From contig KV919160.1 in the NCBI GenBank assembly GCA_002049455.2, positions 1 through 59,846 on the forward strand: a stretch of DNA of 59,846 nt, given 5' to 3'. The translations under genes and the position numbers were made by a program. Below, one piece after another: positions 46,263 to 56,540 of the stretch (position 1 is its first letter; the number at the start of each line of letters is the position of its first letter). The DNA is from Porphyra umbilicalis (lineage: Eukaryota; Rhodophyta; Bangiophyceae; Bangiales; Bangiaceae). The notes under the pieces are model-generated. The model did no database searches and had not been told where the DNA came from. It saw only the letters and a list, made by a program, of their open reading frames with translations.

Positions 46263-48994
46263 ATGGAGACGGGGCCCGCCGCTTCCGCGGGTGGCCCGGG
46301 GATGGCGGGGGCGGCAGCGGCTGCAAGCAGCGAGTCACCGGCCTTAGGGCAGCACCGCCCGGTCACTCCCCCGCCGGACAGTGACGCGTCGTCGGCCTCT
46401 TCTGCTCCATCGACGCCACGGGTGGGGTCCCCGTTCGCGGCTGGACCCGGGGCGACGTCATCGGCGCCGCCGCGCCTGTTGCTTGACAAGAACAATCCGT
46501 TTTACTCGGCCAGCGCGGCGGCGCGTCGTCTTGAGCGAACCCGACTGATGAGGCGTAAGGCCGCAGACCGCGCTGCTGCAGGCCTGCCTCCCTCTGGGCG
46601 ACGTGGAGGCGGGGCATCGACTGGGAGGTCGTCTGGGGAGTCGGCGGCGGGCTCGGTGAGCGGGCAAGCGTGGCGGCTGGCACGTGCGACAGCACCGGCG
46701 GCGGCGGTGGCGGCGGCAGCACCGGCAGCGTCGGGATCTTTTGGTGTTTCTGGAGCAGGGGGGGCTGCCTCTGAGATTGACGACCGTGACGCCTCGGCCT
46801 GCGGTGCGAGCGGCGCAGCAGCGTCGGCCGCTGGCCATTGCGGCTGCGCGATGGCCACCATTAATGCTGAAAAGCGCATCATGAAGAAGCTGGACGCCAT
46901 CGTCAAGCAGTCCCTCGAGGACCGCAAGAGTGACGAAAAGGTCAACAAGGTCACGCGACAAGAAGTCACGGCGATGGCGGCCGAGTTGAAGATGGTCAAG
47001 AAGCGCACAGGGAAGCTGGCCAAGTCGATGGACACGGCGCAAGGTGACCTGAAGCGCTCCTCGGAAGGCCTTGACGCACTCAACAAGCACTTGACAGTTT
47101 CCGGGGCGGGCAACGGAGCCTCGGGGACGGGGTTGGCCGGACCAGCGCTGGCAACCGCAGCGGTTGGCAACACGCAACCTGGCTTCTTCTCTGGTGAGCC
47201 GCAAATGGCCCCCTGGGTCAAGTCAATGGTGGTATGTGATTGCCTTCTACGTGTTCACATGGCCTTGTCTTGTGGCCGTGCTCGTTGATGCGGTGTGCTC
47301 ACTCGGCGGGGTGACCGCCTGTTGCGTGCGTGGCCCCTTCATGTGATTGCTTTTAACTAACGTTCCCTCGGCTATGTTTGTTTCGACTGACTGCTGCTGT
47401 ATGGACGGACTCGCTTATTCATTGCAGAGGGACATTCGAGAGAAGCACGTCAACAACTTCCTCGCCCCACTTTACATGTCCGACATCATGCCAAACCCGG
47501 AGGAGAAGCGTCTGGCGTGCGCTACGCATCTTCACAAGCGGTTCAACCTCACCGGCGGGGTCGCCGAGGCTAAGACGAAGCTGGACACAATTTTCCTGGC
47601 GCCTAAGGTGCGCAAAAAGGACGAGGAGCAGCAGTACCGGCCTGAGAAGCTGTACAAGGTTTTACGCCAGGCATGGCCGCGCTTCCAACGGGACCTGGAG
47701 CACGTCATGGTGCCTGCTTTTATGGTCAAGGCCGGCGAGTGGCTCAACATCGGCTCGCGCGGGCGCGTGAACGGGCGGAATAACATGCCCATCTTCTCTC
47801 GCGACGAGGCGAGGAAGACTATTCGAGGGTACTGGATGTTCACCACGGCAATGGGGCGAAACTCGGTGCTGGCCGGGCTGCATGCCGGCTTCCAGCGCCT
47901 GCAAGGGCTTGGCGTTGTCATGGTGGACGCGACGGCGACGACCGATCGGCACTACATGGTTTCGTTTAAGACGTACGCAGCACTGCTGGCAATGGTAAGT
48001 TTGCTTTTTTCTTACTTTGTCTTTGCCCTCTTTGGGTCTTCGTGCGTGTAGGTCTGAGTGCTGTGTATCTTTTGGCTATTCTCTGCGGCTTGGGATCGAG
48101 CCTGACACATCCACACCCGCTCGTGTGGCTCCGTTCGTGGCTTGACATGGGATGTGCTTGGTCCCTCCTCCCCCATTTCTGGACACAGATGTACATCGCG
48201 ATGCACAAGATGGCGAAGTACGAGAGCTTCACCCAGCGAGGTGGAAACGTCGACCAGGCGTTCCGAAAGGTTTGGGCCTCCTTCATGCTCCTACTTGACG
48301 ACCAGCTGAAGAAGGACACGAACGTCCATGAGGGGCTACTGCTGACTGATGGCGATAATGCCACGCGCTCGGTTTTCCCAGGGCTCCTGCCCTCTCGTCT
48401 GTTGCGGACCATGGAACTCCTTTCGAAGGCAGCTCGCCCGTCGTCGACGCCGCCAAGCGCCGCAACAGCTGCTGCTGCCGCCGCCCTTGCCGCGGCGGCC
48501 AATGCTATGAACGACGAAAGCAGCGATGATGACGATGACGATGACGCTGATGATGACGACGACGACGATGGTGCAGAGGGTGAGGATGAAGAGTGAGTTT
48601 TGGATGACCAGTGCTTGGGTGGTGCGCTTTTTGTACGTGATGTGAGTGTTAGGTCTAGCTGCCTGCAGGCAGTGGGCTGGGGCGGGTGTTGTGGCGGGCT
48701 CGTAGCTGTGTGTGGCTGGGATGCTTTGCCTGTTTGTGTATATGCACTGGTGCTTTTTCGTTCCTATCCGTTCGTCACTGCAGGACGTATTCGACGGGCA
48801 CGACATCCGCCGGGTCCTGTAGCCACGCTCAGCGCGCACCATGCCATCAATATCGCGGTAGGACAGCGGCAGGGGGGTCGACGGGCCTGGCTGAGGGCAA
48901 CGTAATGCTACAGACGGCCCATGTCGCCGCGCACCAGTGGGGATCGAAGGCTGGCAAAAAAGCTGCCGTTATCCGTGGCATAGAGGCTCATTAA
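46263..48994 (+). CDS. Unknown-family protein, three or four exons, intact
   Basis: Exons 46263-47231, 47428-47994 and 48189-48596 give 647 residues. The junctions are GTATGT...TTGCAG and GTAAGT...CACAG, both phase 0. Alternatively GTGAGT at 48593 splices to 48784 (acceptor CTGCAG) and adds an exon to 48994, giving 716 residues; the extra end AHVAAHQWGSKAGKKAAVIR looks protein-like. The N-terminus is low-complexity Ala/Gly/Ser. A basic block ARRLERTRLMRRKAADRAA follows, then a probable coiled coil from about 200 to 285 (EKRIMKKLDAIVKQSLEDRK, ELKMVKKRTGKLAKSMD). Exon 2 is a globular domain (VNNFLAPLYMSDIMPNPEEK, RKTIRGYWMFTTAMGRNSV, VVMVDATATTDRHYMV). A Ser/Asp-rich acidic stretch comes last. 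I do not recognise the family. Its intron style and position next to the Plavaka-like gene suggest a second transposon gene, but this is inference. Confidence 0.75.
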
Positions 48995-49870
48995 GCACCG
49001 TTCACTTACTGTCCATGTTACCACTTAAACAAGGCAACCTGAATAGTGGTACTTGCCTATTCCATCTGTAAGCATAGCCGACAGAGGGAGAGGCGCTGCC
49101 AGTCTGAACATTATTTAGCGGCGCCCCACTGGGCGCTCTGAGGACCCACAGCAGCCTCCCTCCAGACCGTGACAGGGCCCCAACGAAGCCGAAGACGAAA
49201 AGAGCGAACGAACATGAACGGTAAGGCCAACGATTGGCGTTTCGTCGTTGGAACGATCTAAGACGAAATAATGAACGCAGCAGCCGTTCGTTGGGTGGCC
49301 CAGGCTTTCTGACGATGGTCGCCACGGGGCCAGGCGTGGGGAAACGTCGGGCACGCACGCCGCGCAGCGGCAACGTCGAAAAAATGCAGGAGCGGCGGGG
49401 GGGCGTCGGGAGGGGGGGAAGGGGTCGCGACGTGTCTGGTCCACGGACCTGCCGCCGTGGCGCGGAGACGGCGTGGCTGACGCTGGCCACAGGCGCAATC
49501 AACCGAGGGGATGGCGGCGCGAGGAGAGGCCGCGGCCCGACGCCACGGAGAGAGGCTGCACGGATGCACGGTACGAAAAGCCGAACACAAATCGAAAAAC
49601 AATAAAAAGCAAATCCAAGAAAGTACACAAATATATTATACTCTCAGTTGGCTTTAATTCAACGCTAATAGTAATAGCATAGTCTGATGAAGCTGGTTCG
49701 TTGTGGGCTCCTTCACGAGAATACGGAACCATGACAAAACCGCCGGCCGACGACGCAGTCGAGACGCGGCATCCAAAAAACAAAACGGCACGATACGATC
49801 ATCCTCCTAGCCCATAGCGCGCACCGCCGACCCCATCGCTGCCCCTGCCAACCCCCTCCCCACCCCCACG
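48995..49870. repeat. Spacer with AACGAA-rich repeat (49190-49318) and AT-rich patch (49575-49690)
   Basis: 49190-49318 is the second copy of the repeat found upstream of the F-box-like gene, here on the plus strand and ending on the ATG at 49315. The frame from that ATG (to 49605) has no motif. 49575-49690 is strikingly AT-rich for this region (TACACAAATATATTATAC and the like) and may be foreign or organellar DNA. No supported gene. Confidence 0.55.
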
Positions 49871-51283
49871 CTACTTCTTGCCCTCAAAGTGCGCCTTGAT
49901 CCACCCGGTCGTCACGCTCTTGGGCCGCTCGATGGGCAGGCCGAGGGCGCGGTCCCACACCAAGCTCGCGAGCGTGCCGATCGCGCGGCTCACCCCAAAC
50001 ATAACCGTGTAGTAGCGCGCCTCGGTGAGCCCATAGTGGCGGAGGAGCACCCCCGAGTGGGCGTCCACGTTGGGGTACGGGTTCTTGACCTTGCCCTGCT
50101 CCGTCAACACGGCCGGCACGACCTCGTACAGCATGCTCACCATGCGGAACATCTCATCGTCGGGCATGTGCTTGAGCGCAAACTCCCGCTGGCAGGTGTA
50201 CCGGGGGTCCGTCTTGCGCAGGACGGCGTGGCCAAAGCCCGGCACGACCTTGCCCGCGTTGAGGACGTCCCACACGAGGCCGGTCAAGGCCTCCTTGGTC
50301 ATCTTTGTAGTGCCGAGCGACTCCTTCATCTCCATCAGCCACCGGAGCACCTCCTGGTTGGCGAGGCCGTGGAGCGGGCCCGCCAGGCCCGCCAAGCCGC
50401 CCGAAAAGGAGAGGAACGGGTCCGACAGCGCCGAGCCGACGAGCCGCACCGCGTGCGCCGACACGTTGCCGCCCTCGTGGTCCGCGTGGATGGTCAGGTA
50501 CAGGCGCATGAGTTCGTCAAACTTGGGGTCCTCAAAGCCCATCATCCGCGCGTAGTTGGCGCCCATATCGAGCTCCCCCGCCGCCGACGGCGTCATGGAC
50601 CCGTCGTGGAAGGAGCGGCGGTAGATGCGCGCGGCGACTTCGGGCAGCTGCGCGAGCAGCGTCAGCGCATCGTCGAGGCAATACTCCCAGTACGTCGACT
50701 TGTGGACGCCCTTGGCGTAGGCCGCCGCCATGGCCGACTGGGGCTGCAGCGCAAGCACCCCCGCGTTGAGCTGCGTCATTGGGTGCATGTCCGTCGGCAG
50801 CGCGTCAATGACCGCCACCGCCTCGGCGGGGAGCGTCGATCGCGACGCAAACTCCTCCCGCAGCGCGTGCACCTGCGCGTCGGTCGGCACGTCGCCCGTC
50901 AGGAGCAGCCAAAAGATGCCCTCGGGGAGGGGCTCCGCGCCCCCCGCCGCGCGCGGCAGCTGCGCTTGGCACTCGGGGAGGGTCAAGCCGCGGAAGCGGA
51001 TGCCCTCCTCCGCGTCGAGCAGGGACGTCTCGTAGGTCATGGCCTTGACCGACCGCATACCCCCATACGCCTGCGTGACGGTGCACGTGCCGAGCTGCTC
51101 GTCCCCATACGCCTCCCGCACGGCCTTGACGTCGGCAATGGCGGCGGGGATTTTGGCGCCGAGCGCCTCCTTGATGCCGAGCGCCCCCGACGTGTCGGTC
51201 GTCTTGAAGCGCAGGTGCAGGCGCGAGCCCGCCGAGCGCGCCGCCGCCGCCCGCGCCAGGCGGGAGGCGCCCACACGCAGCAT
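49871..51283 (-). CDS. CS: Citrate synthase, mitochondrial
   Basis: Single exon, 470 residues, TAG stop. I start at the Met of [19 protein letters not shown] (51281-51283), an Arg/Ala/Ser-rich, acid-free leader that fits a mitochondrial transit peptide; the upstream open frame is leader. The enzyme condenses oxaloacetate and acetyl-CoA in the TCA cycle. The catalytic residues are present: His in HEGGNVSAH, His in [17 protein letters not shown], and Asp in [14 protein letters not shown]. Other family text includes [20 protein letters not shown] and [24 protein letters not shown] split across the C-terminus. This is the eukaryotic mitochondrial type, of normal length, with no damage. It is divergent from the Trm10-like gene, sharing about 0.9 kb of upstream DNA that holds a MITE. 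Confidence 0.95.
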   Translation of the reverse strand: MLRVGASRLARAAAARSAGSRLHLRFKTTDTSGALGIKEALGAKIPAAIADVKAVREAYGDEQLGTCTVTQAYGGMRSVKAMTYETSLLDAEEGIRFRGLTLPECQAQLPRAAGGAEPLPEGIFWLLLTGDVPTDAQVHALREEFASRSTLPAEAVAVIDALPTDMHPMTQLNAGVLALQPQSAMAAAYAKGVHKSTYWEYCLDDALTLLAQLPEVAARIYRRSFHDGSMTPSAAGELDMGANYARMMGFEDPKFDELMRLYLTIHADHEGGNVSAHAVRLVGSALSDPFLSFSGGLAGLAGPLHGLANQEVLRWLMEMKESLGTTKMTKEALTGLVWDVLNAGKVVPGFGHAVLRKTDPRYTCQREFALKHMPDDEMFRMVSMLYEVVPAVLTEQGKVKNPYPNVDAHSGVLLRHYGLTEARYYTVMFGVSRAIGTLASLVWDRALGLPIERPKSVTTGWIKAHFEGKK

Positions 51284-51718
51284 CGCGGCGGGGGGATGGA
51301 ACCGCGCCGGGGTGGTCGGGCGCAAGGCAGAGGGGTGGGGGGAGGGGTGTGCACGTGCAAAAGGCGGGAAGTGGTGGAACAGGGGCCGGCAGCCGGACGG
51401 TGGCGGGGGTGGCGCACGTGTAGCGACAGCAGCGGCACCGACCACGAGGAGCGATGTGGGGCGGCGGGCGATCGCAAGACAGAAAGGCGGACGGTGGCAG
51501 TGAGGCGGTCGCGGTCGACCCCGTCGCCCGCCGCCACGAGCCGATCCACCCGTTGCACGAGGGCCTTGTCCGGGCCATGTGCCGTGGGGCGGTTTACGAA
51601 ATGCAAGCCACGATCGCAAACCGCGCGCTGCCATTGGTCCGCACACGCATCTTGTCAAATGTCAAAACCTGCTGACAGTTTGTAGCACGTGGCAATAGTA
51701 TTCAGTACCCACTCCCTA
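51284..51718. promoter_or_regulatory. Citrate synthase upstream region
   Basis: This is the leader and presumed promoter of citrate synthase in a bidirectional interval. On the coding strand the last 70 bases before the ATG are pyrimidine-rich. No TATA-like element was convincingly seen. Confidence 0.35.
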
Positions 51719-51949
51719 CAGTCAGTATCCGCTTATATGACCCCCTTGCGCACTTGGTCAGCTGTCCAGGTTGCTGGATTGTTGCTGACTGCGTCACATC
51801 TGCAGGATCTGACCAATGAGATGCCCTCGGGCGACTCGGACGTCTGCAAACAGTTGAATACTGCGTTCTCGTGCGCCCTCGGGCAAGGAAAATCCCCCAG
51901 TTATATGACATGTCATATAACTTGAGCGCATATAACCGGATACTGACTG
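51719..51949. mobile_element. 231-bp MITE with TA flanks between citrate synthase and Trm10
   Basis: The ends are CAGTCAGTATCCG-C-TTATATG on the left and its reverse complement with one change on the right, flanked by TA at 51717-51718 and 51950-51951. That is a Tc1/mariner-like arrangement. Inside, 51899-51922 is a perfect 24-bp palindrome that repeats the terminal word GTTATATGAC in both directions, so the right end looks doubled. CCCTCGGGC also occurs twice internally. No coding capacity. Confidence 0.8.
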
Positions 51950-52195
51950 TAATTGTAGACAACTGCACAGACGCAGTTGATCCGGTGTGCGCGACCTGAG
52001 CTGGCCGCCGGTGGTTCTCCCCAGCCGACGGTGGGGGAGGTCGACGAGTCGCCGCCGTCCCACACCCCCCACCGACTCGCCCGACGCACCGCCGCTGCCG
52101 ACCGCCGCTCTGCCGACATTGTCGCCAGAGGCGTCGTACCCACTTGGTGAGCTCCACCCCTCTTTCCCCACCTCTTTTTTTTCTCCCTCTCAGCC
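51950..52195 (+). promoter_or_regulatory. Trm10-like gene upstream region
   Basis: The 50 bases before the ATG are a strong polypyrimidine stretch (CTTTCCCCACC...TTTTTTTTCTCCCTCTCAG) ending in CAG three bases before the ATG at 52196. This resembles a 3' splice site, so a 5' leader intron is possible. Confidence 0.4.
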
Positions 52196-53846
52196 ATGGA
52201 CGGCACTCCGAGCACCCCGACTGGCGCCGCCGCCGCCGCCGACGCGGCGGTCGCCGCCCCACCCCCCCCGCCGACGCGTCCGCTGCCGCTGCCGCCGCCG
52301 CCGCCACCGACGCGGGCATCGTGGCGGAAATTTCCGCCGCCGCTGAAAGTTCCGCCACCACCGCCGCCGACGCGACGACCGCCGGTGGCGGCGCGTCTGG
52401 TGGCGGCGGCGGCGCCGCGCGCCCCCCCCCCCGCGCCCCCTCCAAGAGATCGACCAAGCGGGCGGCCAAAGCCGCGCGCGTCGCTGCCGGCCGCGCCGCC
52501 AAAAAAGCGGCGGTCAAGGCCGCGCGGAGGGCGGCGCGGCCCCCCCCCCCCTCGCTGCCCCCCCCCCGAACGCGGGCGGCACCCCCCCCCCCTCGGCGGC
52601 GGCCGCCGCGCGGCGCGCGCGTCGAGCCGACGACCGGGACCGCATGCTATCGCCGACCGCGTGCCCGACGGTGCTCGTCGACTGCCGCTCCGAGTGGATG
52701 GATGCCATGGGCCCGCGGGAGGTGCGGAGCCTCGCGCGGCAGCTCTCGTATGTGTATTCCGCGTCGGCGCGCGCGTCGGCGGCGGGGCGGGTGCCGCTGC
52801 GGCTCGTCTTCACGGGTATGGGGGGGTGGGGGAAGCGCGCTGACCCCGACCGTAATCTCGCCACGGTCCTCGGGCGCCTGCACGAGCACTGGCGGCGGTG
52901 GCCGGTGGTGGTCGAGGCGGAGGAGCTGGGGGAGGAGGGCGGGGGGTGGGGGAGCCTTGCCGCCGCCGTCTCTGCCGCCGCCGAAGCCGCCGCCGAGGCC
53001 GCCGCCGCCCCCGGTTTTGGCGGCGGCGGCAGCGACGGTGAGGGGGGGGGGGCGGCGGTGCCGCGGGTGCCGCCGCGGCGCGCGGCGCGGCGGCGGCCGA
53101 CGCGCCCGCGACCGAATCCCGTCCAGGGCCGGCGGCGGGCGGGAGCCCCCCGCCCGTCGCCCCCCCCCTCCCCTCCCCCGCGTGCCTCAATAACGCCCCC
53201 TGGGCGGCCGGCATCACCCCCGCCGACATTGTCTACCTCACCGCCGACGCGCCGACGGTTTTGACGACCGTCACCCCCGGCAAGGTGTACATTGTCGGCG
53301 GCATGGTCGACCGCAACCGGCTCAAGGGCGCCACCGCCGCCGCGGCGGCGCGCCTCGGCGTTGCCTCGGCGGCGCTCGACCTCGGGCCCGCGGGGGGGGG
53401 GTGCGCGGCACCAAGGTGTTGACCGTCTTCCACGTGGCCGCGCTGCTCTCGGCGGTGGCCAATGGGGCCACCTGGGCCGACGCCGTTGCGGCCGTGTTGC
53501 CGGCGCGCAAGGCCGCGGCGCGGGGGGGGGGGCTGCGGGGGGGGACGGGGGGGAGGCGGCGGGGGGGGACGGGGATGGGGCGGCGGTCGCCGCTACGGGG
53601 GATGCCGACGGCGGGCGGGCGGCCGCCGCGGACGGCGGTCGCAGGCGCAAACGCCCGCGCGCCGCGGGTGGGGACGACGAGGGGGCGGTCACGGCGGCGG
53701 CGGCGCCGCCGTCGGGTGACGCACCCCCGCCCGCGGCCGCAGACGCCGATGGGGCGGACGGGGTGGGGCGTGGGGGGGACGCGTCGGTGGAGGAGGGGGC
53801 AGCCGCGGCGGCGGCGGCGGCGGCGCCGTCGGCCACCGCTCCCTGA
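52196..53846 (+). CDS. TRM10: Trm10-type tRNA (guanine-9 N1) methyltransferase; frame breaks at C/G runs
   Basis: Trm10 methylates N1 of guanine 9 in tRNA using SAM. The start is MDGTPSTPTG at 52196. After a C-run near 52260 a basic N-terminal region appears in another frame (KRSTKRAAKAARVAAGRAAKK). After C-runs near 52541-52590 the SPOUT domain begins: VLVDCRSEWMDAMGPREV and SLARQLSYVYSASARA (52640-52760). It resumes at 53220 with DIVYLTADAPTVL, VYIVGGMVDRNRLKGAT (53285-53335) and LGVASAALDL. After the G-run at 53392 come KVLTVFHVAALLSAVANG and ADAVAAVLPARK (to about 53511). A Lys/Arg and Ala-rich tail ends at TGA 53844. The order and content match Trm10 very well. Four to five shifts all sit at long C or G runs, so I think the gene is functional and the run lengths are wrong. 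Confidence 0.75.
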
Positions 53847-54405
53847 GTCGTGGCGCACGCCGCCGCCGCCCGCGGGGCGCGGTCGGAGCCAGTGGGTGGC
53901 CTGCGGGTGCGGGACGCGCGGGGGCCGTCGGGAGCCACCACCGCCGCCGCTGCCAGGGGCGGGCGGTCGTGGGCGCGGCGGCGGCAGAGGCCAAAAACAA
54001 AAAAAAAAAGAGCGAGTCAACAGTCTAACAAAATGGGGGACCCGCCCCGCTCGACACGCTCCCGTGGCGCGGCGGCCACCAGCGGCCGCGCAGATCGCGC
54101 GGGGGCGTCTGGCCACCCGTCGCCACCCACGCGCACCGGCGGGGTTGCCACGACCGCCCGCGGGGGGGGGGGCGCCCGCACCCGCCACGGCGCGCACAGC
54201 GTCGGCGGGCGGGCGCCCCGCCCGCAGCCGCGCGCGGGCCGACGGCGACGGCGGGGGTGGGGTTTGCCGCCCCCGTGGCCCACGCGCTCACACCCCCCCC
54301 CCCCCCCCCCCCATCCGTCTCCCACGGGCGGCGGCGGCGGCGCGGCCGTCGGGCGTCACCCCGTCTCGCTCCTGTCACTGGCGTCGCCCCCCCCCGACGG
54401 CCCCC
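53847..54405. other. Convergent 3' intergenic region
   Basis: Lies between the ends of the Trm10-like and WD40 genes. An A-rich run at 53995-54010 is unusual here and may be related to 3' end formation. C-runs occur at 54292-54312. No gene. Confidence 0.45.
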
Positions 54406-54949
54406 TCACTCTGGGGGCTTGACGTCCTCGGCGGGCACCATCACCACGTCGGCCGCCGGCGGCGGCGGCGGCGGCGCCTCCCGACCCGCCACCTCGACCG
54501 CAAACCGGTGGAGCGTCACGAGGCCGACCTCATCCGACAGCGCCGACACGTACAGCTCTGCGGGGGGCGGCGGCGGCGGTGGCGGGCACCCGCCCAGCGG
54601 TGGGGACCCGCCGCCGCCGCCGCTGCCGCCGCCGCCGCCGCTGCCGCCGTCGGCGGCGGCCACCCCCCCCCTCGGCCGGGACACGACCGCCACCGACAGC
54701 AGGCGCCCAATGGGCGGCAGCGGCAGCACCGTCGGCACGGGCGCCCACTCTGCCGGCGCCCCGTCAACGCCCGGCGCGCGGTGCCACGCGAGCAGCGCGC
54801 CGTCGAGGCCCGCCGACAGCAGCGCCGCCGACGGCGCGTGCCACGCGAGGCCCGTCACAAAGCCCCCGTGCCCACACAGCGACACGCGGGACGGGCGGGC
54901 CGGCCGCCGCGACGCGCGCGTTGCGGGGGGGTCGTCGCCCCCGCCGCCG

Positions 54950-54983
<34 letters not shown>

Positions 54984-55589
54984 GGCGGGTGCCGCCGGAA
55001 AAAAGCGCCCCGTGGGCACCACGTGCACGTGCACCGCATCGTCCTCGCCGGCGGTCGCGACCGTCACGGTGGGCGGCGTCGGGGCGGCGGCAGACGCTGC
55101 CGCCTCCGCCGCCGCCGCGTCGTCATTGTGGTCATTGTCATTGACGCAAAAGGCGATGGCGTGGACCGCCCCGCAATCGGTGCCGTGCAGCCGCAGCGGC
55201 GGCGCCGACGCGCACGCCGGGCGCAGCACCGCCAGCACCCCATCTTCGGTGCCCGCGGCGAGGAGGACGGCCCCCCCCCCCACCGCCGCCGCCGCGAGCA
55301 CCGTCACGGCCGACGGGAGCACCGCCGCGGTGCGGAGCGGGCTCGACCGGTACGCCCGCCCCGCCGCCGCGTCGGCCGTGACGAGCGGCGACACGTGGCG
55401 CCACACGCCCCGGTCGGGTCCGCCCGGCGGCGGCGGCGGCGGCGGCGCCCCCACGTACGCCGCCGACCACAGCCGCACCGCGCCCGAGCGGTGGCCCGAC
55501 GCAAAGCCCCCCCCGCCGAGCCCCACGACGGCGGTGACCGCGTCGCCGGCGGTGCCGCCCCCGTCGACGCCCGCCGGCGGCGCGCCCCC

Positions 55590-55626
<37 letters not shown>

Positions 55627-56033
55627 ACCTGGTACAAGCCGAGGAGGGCGCCGCCCGACAGGCGGCGCGCCTCCTCCCGCTCGGGGCGCGGCTTGAAAAC
55701 CATGGACGTGAGGTGCCCCGTGCGCACCTCCACGTGCGCGACGGCGCCCGACGCGAGGCCGACGAGGGCGGTCGGCGACGCGCCGTCGGCGGCCGCAATG
55801 GCGGTGATGAGGGGGGGGGTCACCCGCTCGTCGGCGGTCGCCGCCCAGAGGGACAGGCGCCCGAGGCGGTCCATGGAGGGGGGGGGGGGGGGCCGTCCCC
55901 CACCTCGACCGCCGCCTCGGCCGAGGACCCATTGGCACGGGCGGCGGCGGCGGCGGCGCCACGGGGGGACCCCGACGACGGCGGGTTGTCGACGCGACCG
56001 GCCGCGCCGGGGGTGTGGCCATTGCCCGCACCA

Positions 56034-56071
<38 letters not shown>

Positions 56072-56540
56072 CGCCGCCGCCGCCGCCGTCGGCGGCCCGT
56101 CGGGCGGCGGCAGCGTCGGGTTTGGGCGGGCCGGCTCCGCCGCCGGCTGCAGCACAAACGATTCCGCCAAGACGCTCGAGCCGCCCACGACGATGCGCAC
56201 GGACGGAACCCGCCGCGCGCGCCGCGGCGGCGACGCGGCGGCGGCGGCCGCGTCGTCGGCGGCGGCGGCCGGACCTGCCGGCGGCGGCGGCGGCGGCGGC
56301 GGCCGCCGCCGCCGCGGCGCCGGCATCCGCGGCGGGGGCGCCGCCGCGGCGGCGGGCCCCGCGGCGGCGGCCGCCGCGGCGGCGGCGGGGGTGACGACCG
56401 CCGCCCACGGGGCGGTGCCGGGCCGGTCGGCGGCGCCTTCGTGCGCCTCTGCGGCGGCGCGGGATTTGACGAGCTTCCCGCGCTCCACTTCCAGGAGCGC
56501 CCACGCGTGGGGGGGGGGGGGGGGTACAGGGGGGGGGCAT
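54406..56540 (-). CDS. WD40-repeat protein; frame breaks at G/C runs
   Basis: The C-terminal part has clear WD-like blades: CGHGGFVTGLAWHAPSAALL followed by SAGLDGALLAW (about 54790-54880), DAVTAVVGLGGGGFASGHRSG followed by AVRLWS (about 55470-55550), and GAVHAIAF...TVTVATAGEDDAVHVHVV (about 55040-55180). The first segment, HAWALLEVERGKLVKSR (about 56490), is conserved-looking. A Pro/Ala-rich linker and VPSVRIVVGGSSVLAESFVLQ follow. Frame shifts sit at the G-run 55878-55891 and at G7 54925-54931, and the good text resumes directly. The start is uncertain because the 5' end is buried in poly-G; Met 56540 is a candidate. WD40 propellers are protein-binding scaffolds. I cannot name the partner or subfamily. 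It runs in tandem with the DHHC gene. Confidence 0.6.

Noticed and set aside
52514..53941. Minus-strand 475-codon frame opposite Trm10
   Set aside because: It is the antisense shadow of the Trm10-like gene in GC-rich DNA. The plus strand carries the recognised conserved blocks.
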